Positions 6,394-14,996 of a stretch of 16,230 nucleotides of DNA are shown here, one piece after another. Both the position numbers and the translations under genes were made by a program. Each line of letters begins with the position of its first letter. Position 1 is the stretch's first letter. The stretch is from JBATTK01 sp049670505 (GTDB taxonomy: Bacteria > Bacteroidota > Bacteroidia > Flavobacteriales > Flavobacteriaceae), in the NCBI GenBank assembly GCA_049670505.1, contig JBATTK010000046.1, forward strand, positions 1 to 16,230. The letters are read 5' to 3'. The notes beneath the pieces are model-generated. The model saw nothing but the letters and a program-made list of their open reading frames with translations, was not told where the DNA came from and did not search any database.

Positions 6394-7371
6394 TTACGGA
6401 TCGAAGAGCGATATCACCTTAGACTTTCCTTCTAACCTGTATAACATATCCTCTGTCATGGCATCCAGATCATACTCGCTTTTATGACCCCAGTCTCTCC
6501 TTGCCATTTGGTCATCAATGCTATCTGGCCAGGTATCGGCAAGATCCTGCCGAAAATCCGGACGGTATGTTATTTCAAAATCCGGATAGAACCTACAAAT
6601 GCTCCTATGTATCTCTGCAGGGGTGAAGCTTGTTGCCGCCAAATTGTAAGAGGTACGGACTTTTATATTTTCCAAGGGGGCACGCATGAGATCCAAGGCG
6701 GCCTGTACCGCATCGGGCATGTATATCATAGGCAGCCGGGTATCTGGTCGCAAATAACAGGTATACGATTTTTTCGCAGCCGCATGTCTATAGATATCTA
6801 CCGCATAATCGGTAATTTCCCCTCTCAATTTTAAACCATCGCCTATAAGTCCGGGATACCTTAGGCTTCGTATATCCACACCGTATTTTTCAGCATACTG
6901 TCGGCACCGTTGTTCCCCCACCACTTTGGAAATGCCATAGATGGTATCAGGATCGGTATCGGCAAACTGTGGGGTTTGCCTTTTTTGGGCGTTCTGACCA
7001 AAAACAGCTGTGGAAGACGGCCAGAATACCCGTTCCAATCCATTTATCCGGGCCAACTCAAGAATATTGCGCAATCCTTTAGCGGTTTCCAAAATATTCC
7101 AGGATTCAAAAGGGATGGTTTTTCCTAGGACCGGAAGAATTGTGGCCAAGTGATAGATCTGTGCTACCTTGTAAACCTGTATGATATGTTGTAAATGTTC
7201 GGTATTGAAAATATTCATGGTCTCAAAGTGACAGTAAGGGAATTTCCCTACTGCCGCGGCATCCATATCCGAGGCGATTACATTATTTTTACCGTACTGA
7301 ACCGCAAGTTTCCTTACGAGTTCCTGTCCTAGCCGGCCCCCGGCCCCTGTTACCAATATCGTTTTTTCCAT
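6394..7371 (-). CDS. NAD-dependent SDR, L-threonine 3-dehydrogenase-like (copy 2, diverged)
   Basis: Paralogue of the SDR at 1748-2713, 325 residues from the ATG at 7371 (a TTG two codons upstream is less likely). It keeps GAGGRLG (9-15), SDMD (34-37), WPSSTAVFG (117-125), YGISK (145-149, catalytic Tyr and Lys), RYPGLI, TDYAVDIY, LPMIYMPDA and WPDSIDD. It departs from copy 1 in two substrate-side regions. Copy 1 has WQVNVQG after W91, while here the segment is WNILETAKG, two residues longer and without the Asn. The GGGTTDYAV loop has become RGEITDYAV. It lies 31 bp after the stop of the outer-membrane protein gene, so it is probably the last gene of the operon starting at 12704. Either a threonine dehydrogenase with drifted loops or a reductase for a different 2-amino-3-ketone. 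Confidence 0.82.
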   Translation of the reverse strand: MEKTILVTGAGGRLGQELVRKLAVQYGKNNVIASDMDAAAVGKFPYCHFETMNIFNTEHLQHIIQVYKVAQIYHLATILPVLGKTIPFESWNILETAKGLRNILELARINGLERVFWPSSTAVFGQNAQKRQTPQFADTDPDTIYGISKVVGEQRCRQYAEKYGVDIRSLRYPGLIGDGLKLRGEITDYAVDIYRHAAAKKSYTCYLRPDTRLPMIYMPDAVQAALDLMRAPLENIKVRTSYNLAATSFTPAEIHRSICRFYPDFEITYRPDFRQDLADTWPDSIDDQMARRDWGHKSEYDLDAMTEDMLYRLEGKSKVISLFDP

Positions 7372-7402
7372 ATCCAAGTTTTTTTAGGGCTTCTGCCCAC
7401 CG

Positions 7403-10111
7403 TTACATTTTGGTTCCGAACTGATTGAAATTATAGCTAAAGCTTACCATAAAATACTGCCGTAGTACCGTTCCCTGAAAATCCTGTACAAAATCCAGGC
7501 CCGTTGTCCTGCGGGTGTTGATATTTTGGTTCAGCAGGTCATAGACCAAAACCTTTAGCATACTTTTCCTATTGAACAATTGCAATCCAAGGCTCATGTT
7601 CCAAAAAAAAGCATCTTTATCAAATCCGGGGCCCAAATTGTTATTGTACGTATAGTTGACATCACTGCTCCAGACTACATTTTTGGGCCAATAGAGCGTG
7701 GTCCGCAAAGATCCCAAATGAGATACAAAATCAATATCCTCAAAGCTATCCACATTGTATGTTGAGGCATTAAAGGATAGGACGTAGCCCGGTTCAACCT
7801 CCAACAGCTCCCCTACATTTAAAATACCGGAAAGACGTGGTCCAAGACCATAACTGTTAGCGATCAATTTTTGATCATTGTTAAAACTCACATCCCTCCT
7901 GTAATCAAAAGAAGACCCAAGATTCATTGTTGCGGAGACGGTACTGTCTTTTTTGATCTGTTTGGAATAAATAACACCTAAACTACCGTTATAGTTTCCA
8001 TCTACGTTCGTATAGGTGGTGGTCCTCAAGAAATTTTCGTCCGTTGCGGTAACCGCCACTACCTTATCCTGCTGGATTTCTCCCCCGGCATATAAAAAAA
8101 TCCCGGTTCGTTCCTTCCAATTGTAATTGTTGTAGTTAAAATTAATGCCGTGTGATACGGTGGGGTTTAGATCGGGATTGCCGATGATGATATTGAGCGG
8201 ATCATTTAGATTGGGAACGGGCCGTAATTGATCTATAGTGGGAATTCCCAGTACGGTATTATATCCTAACCCTATAGTTTTATTTTTCCCCAAACTGTAA
8301 TTAGCAAAAGCACTCAATAATACATTTTTATAGGTCTTGGAAAAGGAGGTCTCTTGTAAAAAATCCCGATTGTCCAAATCCGTAAAAATATATTTGGCCG
8401 TTATACCGGCCTGTAATTTTTCGCCATTTTGTCTTACCGATACAGCGGGGCTCTGTTGGTTGTTGCTAAAGCTAAAATCCGAGCTTAGGGTCTCGTTCAA
8501 ATCGGTATTGTCCCCTGTGTTTTCATTAAAGTCGAATACGGACCGTACATTGGTTTGGCTGTTGTTCAGAAAACTATATTCAAGATCCAAAAAAAGGTTT
8601 TCCCGTATCGGTTGTCTATAGGTGGCCCTAACTTCATAGGTATCATTAGAATTGTCGGTATCAATGCGCTGATCCAGAATCTCTTCATTTGCATCGTCCC
8701 CAAAAACCGCCCTTTGCGAGTTGAAATCGGTAATATCGGTATTGATGGTATTATTATTGGAAAAAGAAAGTCCAATGAACTTGCCCTTGGCACCCAATTT
8801 TTTAAGGATGTCCAGGCGGTTGGAGAAGTTACGCTGTGAACCCTTGCCCACCGTCCATGTTTCGTTTTCATTGATCCGATTCCCATTCTGGTCTGTAGAG
8901 ACCGTGGAGGTACTATTCAGGGAATTGGTCCTCGTCGCATTTACGAAAGGGGTCATACTGACCCGTAAGGTCTTGTCGATATCGAACCTAAGATTGGCAG
9001 ATGCCCTGTGCAAAATGTTCGAATTCTCCATTCTGGAATCTGTATCCGTAAAAAAGCGCCCGTCCGGTAGCACATTCTCCCTGGCCGTTTTCTGATCGTC
9101 AAAGGAATCACTGTATGCAAGAAAATAGTCGCCCGCTATTTCGTAGGTGTTCTGTTGGGTGTTTGCATAACTAGTCCCCAAGCTAGAGGAAGTAGTAATG
9201 CCCTGTCCATTGCCCGAAGAAGGGATGAGGTTTCTGGCACCGCCCGCCATATCGGAAATTTCATCGAACGAGAATCCGGGGTTATTAACGTTATTGGAAC
9301 TGGCCAGAACACTTATCCTTTGGGCATTGTTAAAATAATTGAGCAGTCCATTAGTCTGGTAGCGTTCATCGGTACCGTAGCCTGCCGATAGCCTGCCCAG
9401 ATATCCCTTGTTCCTGTCTTCCTTTAGGATAAGGTTGATGGTCTTGGTGCCTTTGGTGCCCTGTTCCCCGGTAAATTCTTCCGTTGTCGTTTTTGTGCCG
9501 GTAATCTGCACTTGGCCGATTATTTCCTTGGTGAGTCCTTTGGTGGCGATATTAGGGTCATCGCTAAAAAATGCCTGACCGTTTACAAAGAGTCGATCTA
9601 CTGCTATACCGTTTACCGTTATTTTACCATCGCCTGCTATGGCTATCCCGGGAAGTCTCTTGAGCAAATCTTCCACAGTGGCATCGGGCCGAGTGTTAAA
9701 AGAATTGGCGTTGAACGTTACGGTGTCCTTTTTAATGGATATGGGCACTCGCTCCCCCACCACCTTAACGCCACGCAACTGTTGCGCCTCGGTTTGAAGT
9801 GCCAACTCCGCCAGATCGATACGAGTGGTGGATAGTTCCAGCTGTTTTTTAAAAGTCGTATAGCCGTAATATGTGATAAAAAAATTCACTTTGGTGTATT
9901 TGGTATTTAGTTCCAGTTCAAATTGGCCTTCCCTATCGGAAACAGTATAGGATAACAAGGTACTATCCCGAAGGGTCTCCACATAAATGGTAGCAGCTTC
10001 TAGGGGCTGCTTGGTCTCGCTGTCCATTACTTTGCCGGTAATCATAACATCCTGGGAAAAACCCATGGTACCGATCAGCATTAAAAAAATCACCGGGCAT
10101 ACATATCTCAT
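7403..10111 (-). CDS. Outer-membrane beta-barrel protein with carboxypeptidase-regulatory-like and plug-like domains
   Basis: TonB-receptor-like outer-membrane protein of 902 residues from the ATG at 10111. An in-frame TTG upstream is less likely, because the SD-like AAAGGAGA (10129-10122) fits the ATG. Residues 1-20 form a signal peptide ending GFSQ. Residues 21-110 are a carboxypeptidase-regulatory-like fold (ITGKVMDSETKQPLEAATIY, with GYTTF). Residues 120-230 resemble a TonB plug (ATVEDLLKRLPGI, VNGIAVDRLFVNGQAFF). From about 235 on, alternating Asn/Ser/Thr-rich strands form the barrel, ending with an aromatic strand MVSFSYNFNQFGTKM. The architecture matches the Bacteroidota outer-membrane beta-barrel family rather than SusC. 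It lies between the oxoamine synthase fusion (172 bp upstream) and the SDR (31 bp downstream), which suggests a transport role linked to that pathway. Cargo is unknown. Confidence 0.87.
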   Translation of the reverse strand: MRYVCPVIFLMLIGTMGFSQDVMITGKVMDSETKQPLEAATIYVETLRDSTLLSYTVSDREGQFELELNTKYTKVNFFITYYGYTTFKKQLELSTTRIDLAELALQTEAQQLRGVKVVGERVPISIKKDTVTFNANSFNTRPDATVEDLLKRLPGIAIAGDGKITVNGIAVDRLFVNGQAFFSDDPNIATKGLTKEIIGQVQITGTKTTTEEFTGEQGTKGTKTINLILKEDRNKGYLGRLSAGYGTDERYQTNGLLNYFNNAQRISVLASSNNVNNPGFSFDEISDMAGGARNLIPSSGNGQGITTSSSLGTSYANTQQNTYEIAGDYFLAYSDSFDDQKTARENVLPDGRFFTDTDSRMENSNILHRASANLRFDIDKTLRVSMTPFVNATRTNSLNSTSTVSTDQNGNRINENETWTVGKGSQRNFSNRLDILKKLGAKGKFIGLSFSNNNTINTDITDFNSQRAVFGDDANEEILDQRIDTDNSNDTYEVRATYRQPIRENLFLDLEYSFLNNSQTNVRSVFDFNENTGDNTDLNETLSSDFSFSNNQQSPAVSVRQNGEKLQAGITAKYIFTDLDNRDFLQETSFSKTYKNVLLSAFANYSLGKNKTIGLGYNTVLGIPTIDQLRPVPNLNDPLNIIIGNPDLNPTVSHGINFNYNNYNWKERTGIFLYAGGEIQQDKVVAVTATDENFLRTTTYTNVDGNYNGSLGVIYSKQIKKDSTVSATMNLGSSFDYRRDVSFNNDQKLIANSYGLGPRLSGILNVGELLEVEPGYVLSFNASTYNVDSFEDIDFVSHLGSLRTTLYWPKNVVWSSDVNYTYNNNLGPGFDKDAFFWNMSLGLQLFNRKSMLKVLVYDLLNQNINTRRTTGLDFVQDFQGTVLRQYFMVSFSYNFNQFGTKM

Positions 10112-10283
10112 TTGTTCCAATCTCCTTTGACTTTCGCCGAAAAATTTTAATCTTCCTTTTGGTCATGGCATGGTCTTCCTATTTAGTGCTATGGGATATT
10201 GAAGGGAGTACAGGGTAATGTATCGGTAAAGCCAAAGGAGTAAGAAGCCTTTAAGATGTACCGGTGGGGCGTACTTCTGTAAA

Positions 10284-12704
10284 TTAATTACCCTGCATTA
10301 CTCCCATTAATTCCATGGCATAGTTGTCTTTTGCTTGTATGTAAGCCGTTTTTGGGATGATGGTGGCCCCTACTTTCTTCTTTTCAAAAGCCGCCGTCAT
10401 TCCAAAATCCAATTTTTTAAACCCAAGTTTTTTCGCCTGTTTGATCGTCTGATACAGGAGTTGCCTGTACACCTGATGTTCCTCGGTATACCTATAATCC
10501 ATGCCAATAAAGGCAGGCGTATACACTTCTCCCAAATTCTTATAGCAGAACATAACCCCTACCGGTATTTGGTCGGTTCCTTTGTTGAATTCCTCTTTTA
10601 AATAGAGCGTCAGAAACTCCCAATGGGGATGGCGGGACATCATTGTAAATAGTTTTTTTGGCAAAGTGAACATATTCAGGGCCAGATTGTGGCTATCAAC
10701 GTTCTTATATAGGCTATAAAATTGATCGATTTCGTTTTGATCCGGTTCCTTATTACATATCACATGGAAACGGTCCTCATAGGGCTGGATATCTTTTCTA
10801 AAATGTCTTCTGGAACGGGTGGACAAGGTGGCGGGATATTCATCTATGGTATTCCAGGAAAGATCGAGTACTTTACACGAATCGGGCATCATAATCTTAA
10901 TGAACCCCTGCTGGTGAAATAAGCGACCAAGTTCATCGTCCTTTTCAAAATCCCGCAGCACCACCATATTGGGATTCGATTTTTGGTCAATTTCCTCAAT
11001 TTTATCCATCAATTGTTTTAGGGCCAACTTCCAATGGGGATGTGATCTATCCAGATATAGGTGCTGTCCTTCGGTAAACAAAGATCCCATGCCCAACACA
11101 TAGGAGGTGAGGTAGTAAGGATCGTCTTTTCGCATTTCCTCTAGTTTGGTAGAAACAGAAATGGGGGAGAGCATATCGTCCTTCCATAGGGCATGTGTAA
11201 AAAACGTTGCTAATATGGGGTTATCCTTTTGATCTCTAATCATGATATAGTGAAAGTCCCAATTGTGTTCGGCAGCTATATTGCCCTTAAAAACAGATTC
11301 AAGAAAAAGCAGGCCGTCCCAATCAAAAACCCCTTCTTTTCCCAAAAGTTCGTTCCATTCCTCTTTATCTATAGCTTTTATGGTACGCTCATAGCTTGTG
11401 CGGACTTCGGTTACCATCTTCTTTTTTGGTAAAGTGGACAACACGGGCAACTGAAAAGCTACCCTCACCTTATCCGGGCTACTATGGGTATCCTCCAGGG
11501 CTTTCGGATAATGATAGACCATGGCATCTACCAGACTTTTTATTTCCTCCTCCTGGTTGTGCGTGGAAATGGTAATGCGTACCCCCGTATTCTTTACAGG
11601 TACTGCGGGAAACAATCCCAAGTTCACGAAAAACCCTTCTTTCATCAGCCTATTCACAAAATTGTATCCGGTTACGGGCATTCCGGTACCAATATAGAAT
11701 ACGGGAGAATTGTTTTGTTCCACCAGGGGCAGCTCTGTTTTCGCCAATAGGATATTGAACAAGGTTATGCGTTCGGACAGTTCATTTTGAAGTCTGTAGA
11801 TCTCTGGGGAGAGATGAATGTCCGCAGATGCGATTGCGGCAGCTACGGAAGCCGGTTCCAATTGGGCAGAAAAGGTCAAAGGTCCACCGAAGTTTTTGAT
11901 TTTATGGTGTTTTTTCCGGTCGGTGCAAACGGCGACTGCCCCACTGGCCCCAAAGGTTTTGCTCAGCGTTCCGAACAACAATATATTTGGGGGCAATTCC
12001 TTTAATTGGCCCAGTACATAACCCGTTCCGTTTTTTCCTGCCCAGCTCATCCCATGGACATCGTCTAGATACAGATATAATTGTGGGTATTTGTCACATA
12101 ATTGCATCAGGTCTTCCATTGGGGCTACATCTCCATACATGGAGTATACCCCATCGGCCATATACCATATTTTTTTATACTTGGAGGATAGTTTTTTAAT
12201 CTTGTCCTCTAACATATCCATACGATTATGCCGGATCATTTCAATAGGGACGCTTCGGGTTTTAAGCATCTTTGCGGCACTTTGTACGCTCCAATGGACC
12301 TGATGATCCAGAACAACGGCATCGGTATCATCTACAATACTGGGGATGACCCCTATATGTCCAAGGGTACTGTTTTTAGTAATAATGGTAGGGCATCCGT
12401 ACATCTGTGTAACCTTCTCTTCTAGGCTACGGTACAAAGGATTGGAAATATAGCTTTTAGAGAGGGGAAACTGCGTTCCATATCTCTGAATGGCCTCGAT
12501 GGCGGCTTCTTTTAAACGCGGATCTTGTTCCAGGCCCAGATATCCTGTTGTTCCGAAGTGGTACAGGTCTTTTTGGCTTACCCTGATCTTTCTTCCTGTA
12601 AAAATATCTCCTTCGGCGTACAAATGAATAATGCCCTCTTGCTTTGCTTCGTTAAAAACCTCGTCTACGGTATCCAGAAAATTGTTGTGTTTTATTTTTG
12701 CCAT
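10284..12704 (-). CDS. Fused alpha-oxoamine synthase / GNAT (FemAB-like) acyltransferase
   Basis: 806-residue two-domain protein. Residues 1-400 are an alpha-oxoamine synthase, the PLP family of serine palmitoyltransferase, 2-amino-3-ketobutyrate CoA ligase and BioF, which condenses an amino acid with an acyl thioester. Landmarks are GYLGLEQDP (54-62), H137 in DHQVHWSV (ring-stacking His), DDVHG (214-218) and the Schiff-base K249 in LFGTLSKTFGASG. The usual GTxxxHxxLE segment reads ISNPLYRSLEEKV (86-98), so the acyl or carboxylate pocket may differ. Residues 410-806 form an N-acyltransferase region with GNAT features, including VYRQLLYQTIKQAKKLGFKK and LDFGMTAAFEKKKVGA (745-780). It is first in a probable operon with an outer-membrane protein and an SDR. 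The pairing would suit condensation followed by N-acylation. Threonine catabolism by the N-terminal half alone is the alternative. The domain call is firm, the pathway is not. Confidence 0.88.
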   Translation of the reverse strand: MAKIKHNNFLDTVDEVFNEAKQEGIIHLYAEGDIFTGRKIRVSQKDLYHFGTTGYLGLEQDPRLKEAAIEAIQRYGTQFPLSKSYISNPLYRSLEEKVTQMYGCPTIITKNSTLGHIGVIPSIVDDTDAVVLDHQVHWSVQSAAKMLKTRSVPIEMIRHNRMDMLEDKIKKLSSKYKKIWYMADGVYSMYGDVAPMEDLMQLCDKYPQLYLYLDDVHGMSWAGKNGTGYVLGQLKELPPNILLFGTLSKTFGASGAVAVCTDRKKHHKIKNFGGPLTFSAQLEPASVAAAIASADIHLSPEIYRLQNELSERITLFNILLAKTELPLVEQNNSPVFYIGTGMPVTGYNFVNRLMKEGFFVNLGLFPAVPVKNTGVRITISTHNQEEEIKSLVDAMVYHYPKALEDTHSSPDKVRVAFQLPVLSTLPKKKMVTEVRTSYERTIKAIDKEEWNELLGKEGVFDWDGLLFLESVFKGNIAAEHNWDFHYIMIRDQKDNPILATFFTHALWKDDMLSPISVSTKLEEMRKDDPYYLTSYVLGMGSLFTEGQHLYLDRSHPHWKLALKQLMDKIEEIDQKSNPNMVVLRDFEKDDELGRLFHQQGFIKIMMPDSCKVLDLSWNTIDEYPATLSTRSRRHFRKDIQPYEDRFHVICNKEPDQNEIDQFYSLYKNVDSHNLALNMFTLPKKLFTMMSRHPHWEFLTLYLKEEFNKGTDQIPVGVMFCYKNLGEVYTPAFIGMDYRYTEEHQVYRQLLYQTIKQAKKLGFKKLDFGMTAAFEKKKVGATIIPKTAYIQAKDNYAMELMGVMQGN

Positions 12705-13295
12705 CTATAGAAAAAATTTCGATTCTTGTGGGTACTAATTCTTGAACATACCGTACAACCCATTAAACTAAAACATTTAACGCTTTAGTCATGCCAGCGT
12801 TTCAAGGATTCCGGAAAAAAATCCCTTTCAGGTAAGCTTTCATCCCTTTCAGACAAGTTTTACGGAATGTGAAGCGAATTCCGTACAAAAATTTTGGTTT
12901 TCCGGAACGGTACCGTTTAATTATTTGAACGGATTTTATAAGGTTTCTGTAGTCCTACACTTCTTGAAATATAAAAAAGCGGCCGTGTTTTGTGTGACAG
13001 AAAAAAGGGGTTACCTATACTAACATTTACAACCCATAAAAACAGCGATCAGGTATGTGGCTCATCACACTATTTCATTCATAAGACCTATGCCCATAGT
13101 ATTTGTAATTCAATTACGACTAAAGAGGATTCCTACTAACTGCCTTTCTTTGAAGCAAGTAAAAGACAACGGATGATAAATTATGTAATCAATTAACAAT
13201 GAATATGTTAAAGACATGTTATTTTAAACATATGGTAGCACAAATATGACAAATAAAGTATTATTTTGTGTAGGATTATTCCTTAAATTTGAATT
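12705..13295. promoter_or_regulatory. Divergent regulatory region with tandem repeat and several dyads
   Basis: Lies between the oxoamine synthase fusion (minus) and the STAS-like gene (plus). It contains the inverted repeat AACGCT-N11-AGCGTT (12779-12801) and a 21-bp tandem repeat starting ATCCCTTTCAG at 12821 and 12842. It also contains the inverted repeat TACGGAAT-N9-ATTCCGTA (12861-12885), the palindrome AACGGTACCGTT (12906-12917) and the palindrome GTAATTCAATTAC (13105-13117). The first four cluster within 140 bp, 75 to 215 bp before the synthase start. No -7 box matching TAnnTTTG exactly was found for the synthase. TAAATTTG at 13285-13292 lies too close to the ATG at 13296 to serve it. 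No supported gene lies in the stretch. Confidence 0.55.
12821..12862. repeat. 21-bp tandem repeat upstream of the oxoamine synthase gene
   Basis: Two adjacent units, ATCCCTTTCAGgtAAGcTTTc (12821-12841) and ATCCCTTTCAGacAAGtTTTa (12842-12862), differ at only a few positions. A related sequence, ATCCCTCCCGGACAAGTTTT, appears in both copies of the large repeat near 15245 and 16032. The 21-bp period would suit a dimeric regulator, but the likeness to the interspersed repeat also allows a purely repetitive origin. Confidence 0.65.
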
Positions 13296-13670
13296 ATGGA
13301 CAACCGAACCGAAAATGAATATGCAGAATTTTGGATCGAGAATGGAATTCTTTTTTTTGTTTATAAAGATGGGATTTCCGTAGATCTGCCGATGGTTATA
13401 AAAATTGTAGAAGATCGTCTCAAGTTACAACAGGGTAGGACCTTATTGAACTTTAGTGATATTAGGGGCGTTAAAAGCGTGGATAAAGCGGCGCGGAACT
13501 ATTTGGCAAGGGAAGGTTCCGTACTGATCAAAGCTGTTGCTTTGCTGGTAGACAATCCGTTGAACAAAGTCATATCGCAATTTTATGTTAAGGCGAATAA
13601 TCCTCCTATTCCCACCAAGGTGTTTACGGAAAGGGAGGCTGCCCTGATGTTTTTGGAAACTTTTAGATGA
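13296..13670 (+). CDS. SpoIIAA/STAS-like small soluble protein
   Basis: 124 residues, no signal peptide or membrane segment. The pattern of a short beta-rich N-terminus (FWIENGILFFVYKDG) and a helix (DLPMVIKIVEDRLKL) resembles the SpoIIAA/STAS-like proteins common in Bacteroidota. So do the central LLNFSDIRGVKSVDKAARNYLARE, the strand KAVALLVDNPLNKVISQFYVK and the closing helix TEREAALMFLETFR. Members of this group are usually of unknown function. The resemblance to anti-sigma-antagonist folds is structural only, and no phosphorylatable Ser motif can be pointed out with confidence. It is read divergently from the oxoamine synthase fusion, stands alone and ends at a clear terminator. Confidence 0.7.
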   Translation: MDNRTENEYAEFWIENGILFFVYKDGISVDLPMVIKIVEDRLKLQQGRTLLNFSDIRGVKSVDKAARNYLAREGSVLIKAVALLVDNPLNKVISQFYVKANNPPIPTKVFTEREAALMFLETFR

Positions 13671-13702
13671 GACAGTCATTTTTTGGGAAAATGGATTCCC
13701 GT

Positions 13703-13725
13703 ACTGGGTACGTACCCGGTTTTTA
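13703..13725 (+). terminator. Intrinsic terminator after the STAS-like gene
   Basis: The self-complementary ACTGGGTAC / GTACCCGGT (13703-13720, one G-T pair, centred on GGGTACGTACCC) is followed by a run of T (13720-13725). It lies 33 bp beyond the stop codon. Confidence 0.75.
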
Positions 13726-13908
13726 AAATTTAGGAACACCCGATACAACTATTTTTATCCCCCAGATACGTATTATGATACGAACTAATGATTTGTCAAA
13801 AATAGAAATTGGCTACTCCCTAATCATGGAGAGTCCAATGGTTAAGAACTCGACTAATTTATAATCACATTGTCTCCCCCGATCAATGAAAACACTTAAT
13901 GTCTACTT

Positions 13909-14889
13909 ATGTATACGGAAAAGAATAAAAAAAGAATGGAGCAAATTCATACCCTGCTTATGGAATTTGCAAGTGGTAACTTTTTGTATAATCTAAAGCG
14001 AACGGATTTAAACGATGATGTTGAGGCACTTACCGCATTGGTCAATATGACTATGCAAGAAATCAAAGGCTCCTTTTATCATCGGGGTTACGTAAACCAA
14101 AATGAAACCTATGGGCTTTTAGTACAACTATTCTTTTTATTGGATAAGGGGGATACGGTCATGGCCTTTAATTCTGGGGTAAAGCAATTATTGTTTTTGG
14201 ATGATAAGGAAGTAAAGGGAAAACCTTTCCACGAGTTCCTTACTAGGGAATCCAAATTGGCTTGGAAGGATTTAAAGGCCAAGTTGATGCAGACCGACTC
14301 CAATTCCTCTGAGGAAGTTGTTACCTTATCTTTTACAACCCCACAAGATTTGATTTTAACGACCAATTGCCTAGTAGGAAAACCTATGGGGCAGACGGGC
14401 CTATCCGAGAGTATCATGGTCACCGCCGTAGAAATGGTGATGGATAGCAAGGAGCGGGAGCTGCAATTACGGAATGAGGTAAATGCCGGAAAGGAAAAGA
14501 AATCCCTCCCAAGCGGTTCCCGGAAAAAACGTACAAAACTAAGTGCTGCCGATGTTAGAAAAATAAGGGAGATACATGACCATATCCTAAATAACTTGAA
14601 CAAACCTCTAGCGTCATTGGTAGAACTGGCACATTCCTTTGGAACTAATGAGTACAAGCTAAAGCATGGATTTAAGGAATTATATGCCCAAACGATTTTC
14701 AGCTTTCTTATGAACGAGCGATTAAGAAAGGCAAGTGTGTTGATTCAACATACCGATATTCCCTTAAAGGAAGTGGCCCATATCACTGGGTTTAAAAGTG
14801 CGCCACATTTTTCCAGGGCCTTTAAGGAAAAATATGAGTATACCCCAAGCGAGTTAAGAAAACTTCTCTTAACTGATATCGTACAATGA
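13909..14889 (+). CDS. Soluble AraC-family regulator with HAMP-like and PAS-like N-terminus
   Basis: 326-residue transcription regulator. Residues 15-55 (LLMEFASGNFLYNL, then NDDVEALTALVNMTMQEI) follow the HAMP pattern of an apolar-G-(D/N)-F start, an acidic D-x-x-x-x-L and a second amphipathic helix, but there is no membrane segment. Residues 68-180 look like a PAS sensor (FFLLDKGDTVMAFNSGVKQL, GKPFHEFLTRE). A basic linker SRKKRTK (204-210) leads to the AraC DNA-binding domain (215-320), whose two helix-turn-helix motifs include LVELAHSFGTNEYKLKHGFK and VAHITGFKSAPHFSRAFKEK. Its signal is presumably a small cytosolic ligand or partner. It is a candidate regulator for the divergent synthase operon or for the paired operators near 900 and 1430, but no site in the window links it to either. 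Confidence 0.9.
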   Translation: MYTEKNKKRMEQIHTLLMEFASGNFLYNLKRTDLNDDVEALTALVNMTMQEIKGSFYHRGYVNQNETYGLLVQLFFLLDKGDTVMAFNSGVKQLLFLDDKEVKGKPFHEFLTRESKLAWKDLKAKLMQTDSNSSEEVVTLSFTTPQDLILTTNCLVGKPMGQTGLSESIMVTAVEMVMDSKERELQLRNEVNAGKEKKSLPSGSRKKRTKLSAADVRKIREIHDHILNNLNKPLASLVELAHSFGTNEYKLKHGFKELYAQTIFSFLMNERLRKASVLIQHTDIPLKEVAHITGFKSAPHFSRAFKEKYEYTPSELRKLLLTDIVQ

Positions 14890-14904
14890 TAGGCGGCTCC
14901 TTTT

Positions 14905-14940
14905 GGGCAAAGGGAGGTGTCCTGACGGTACCGTCAGCAA
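14905..14940 (-). repeat. Inverted fragment of the large repeat with a 16-bp palindrome
   Basis: AAAGGGAGGTGTCCTGACGG is close to the reverse complement of the interior of the large repeat at about 15108-15137. It holds the perfect palindrome CTGACGGTACCGTCAG (14922-14937). It starts 16 bp after the AraC stop codon and could fold with the downstream direct copy into a long hairpin ending that transcript. Confidence 0.6.
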
Positions 14941-14996
14941 AAAGGGCCTGCCGGAAACCAAGACTTGGGCGTAAGGGTAACACCATAAAATAAGTA

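Noticed and set aside
10157..10166. TTTTGGTCAT, matching the efflux operator half-site
   Set aside because: It is a single half-site on the plus strand with no partner 21 bp away and no plus-strand gene to control.
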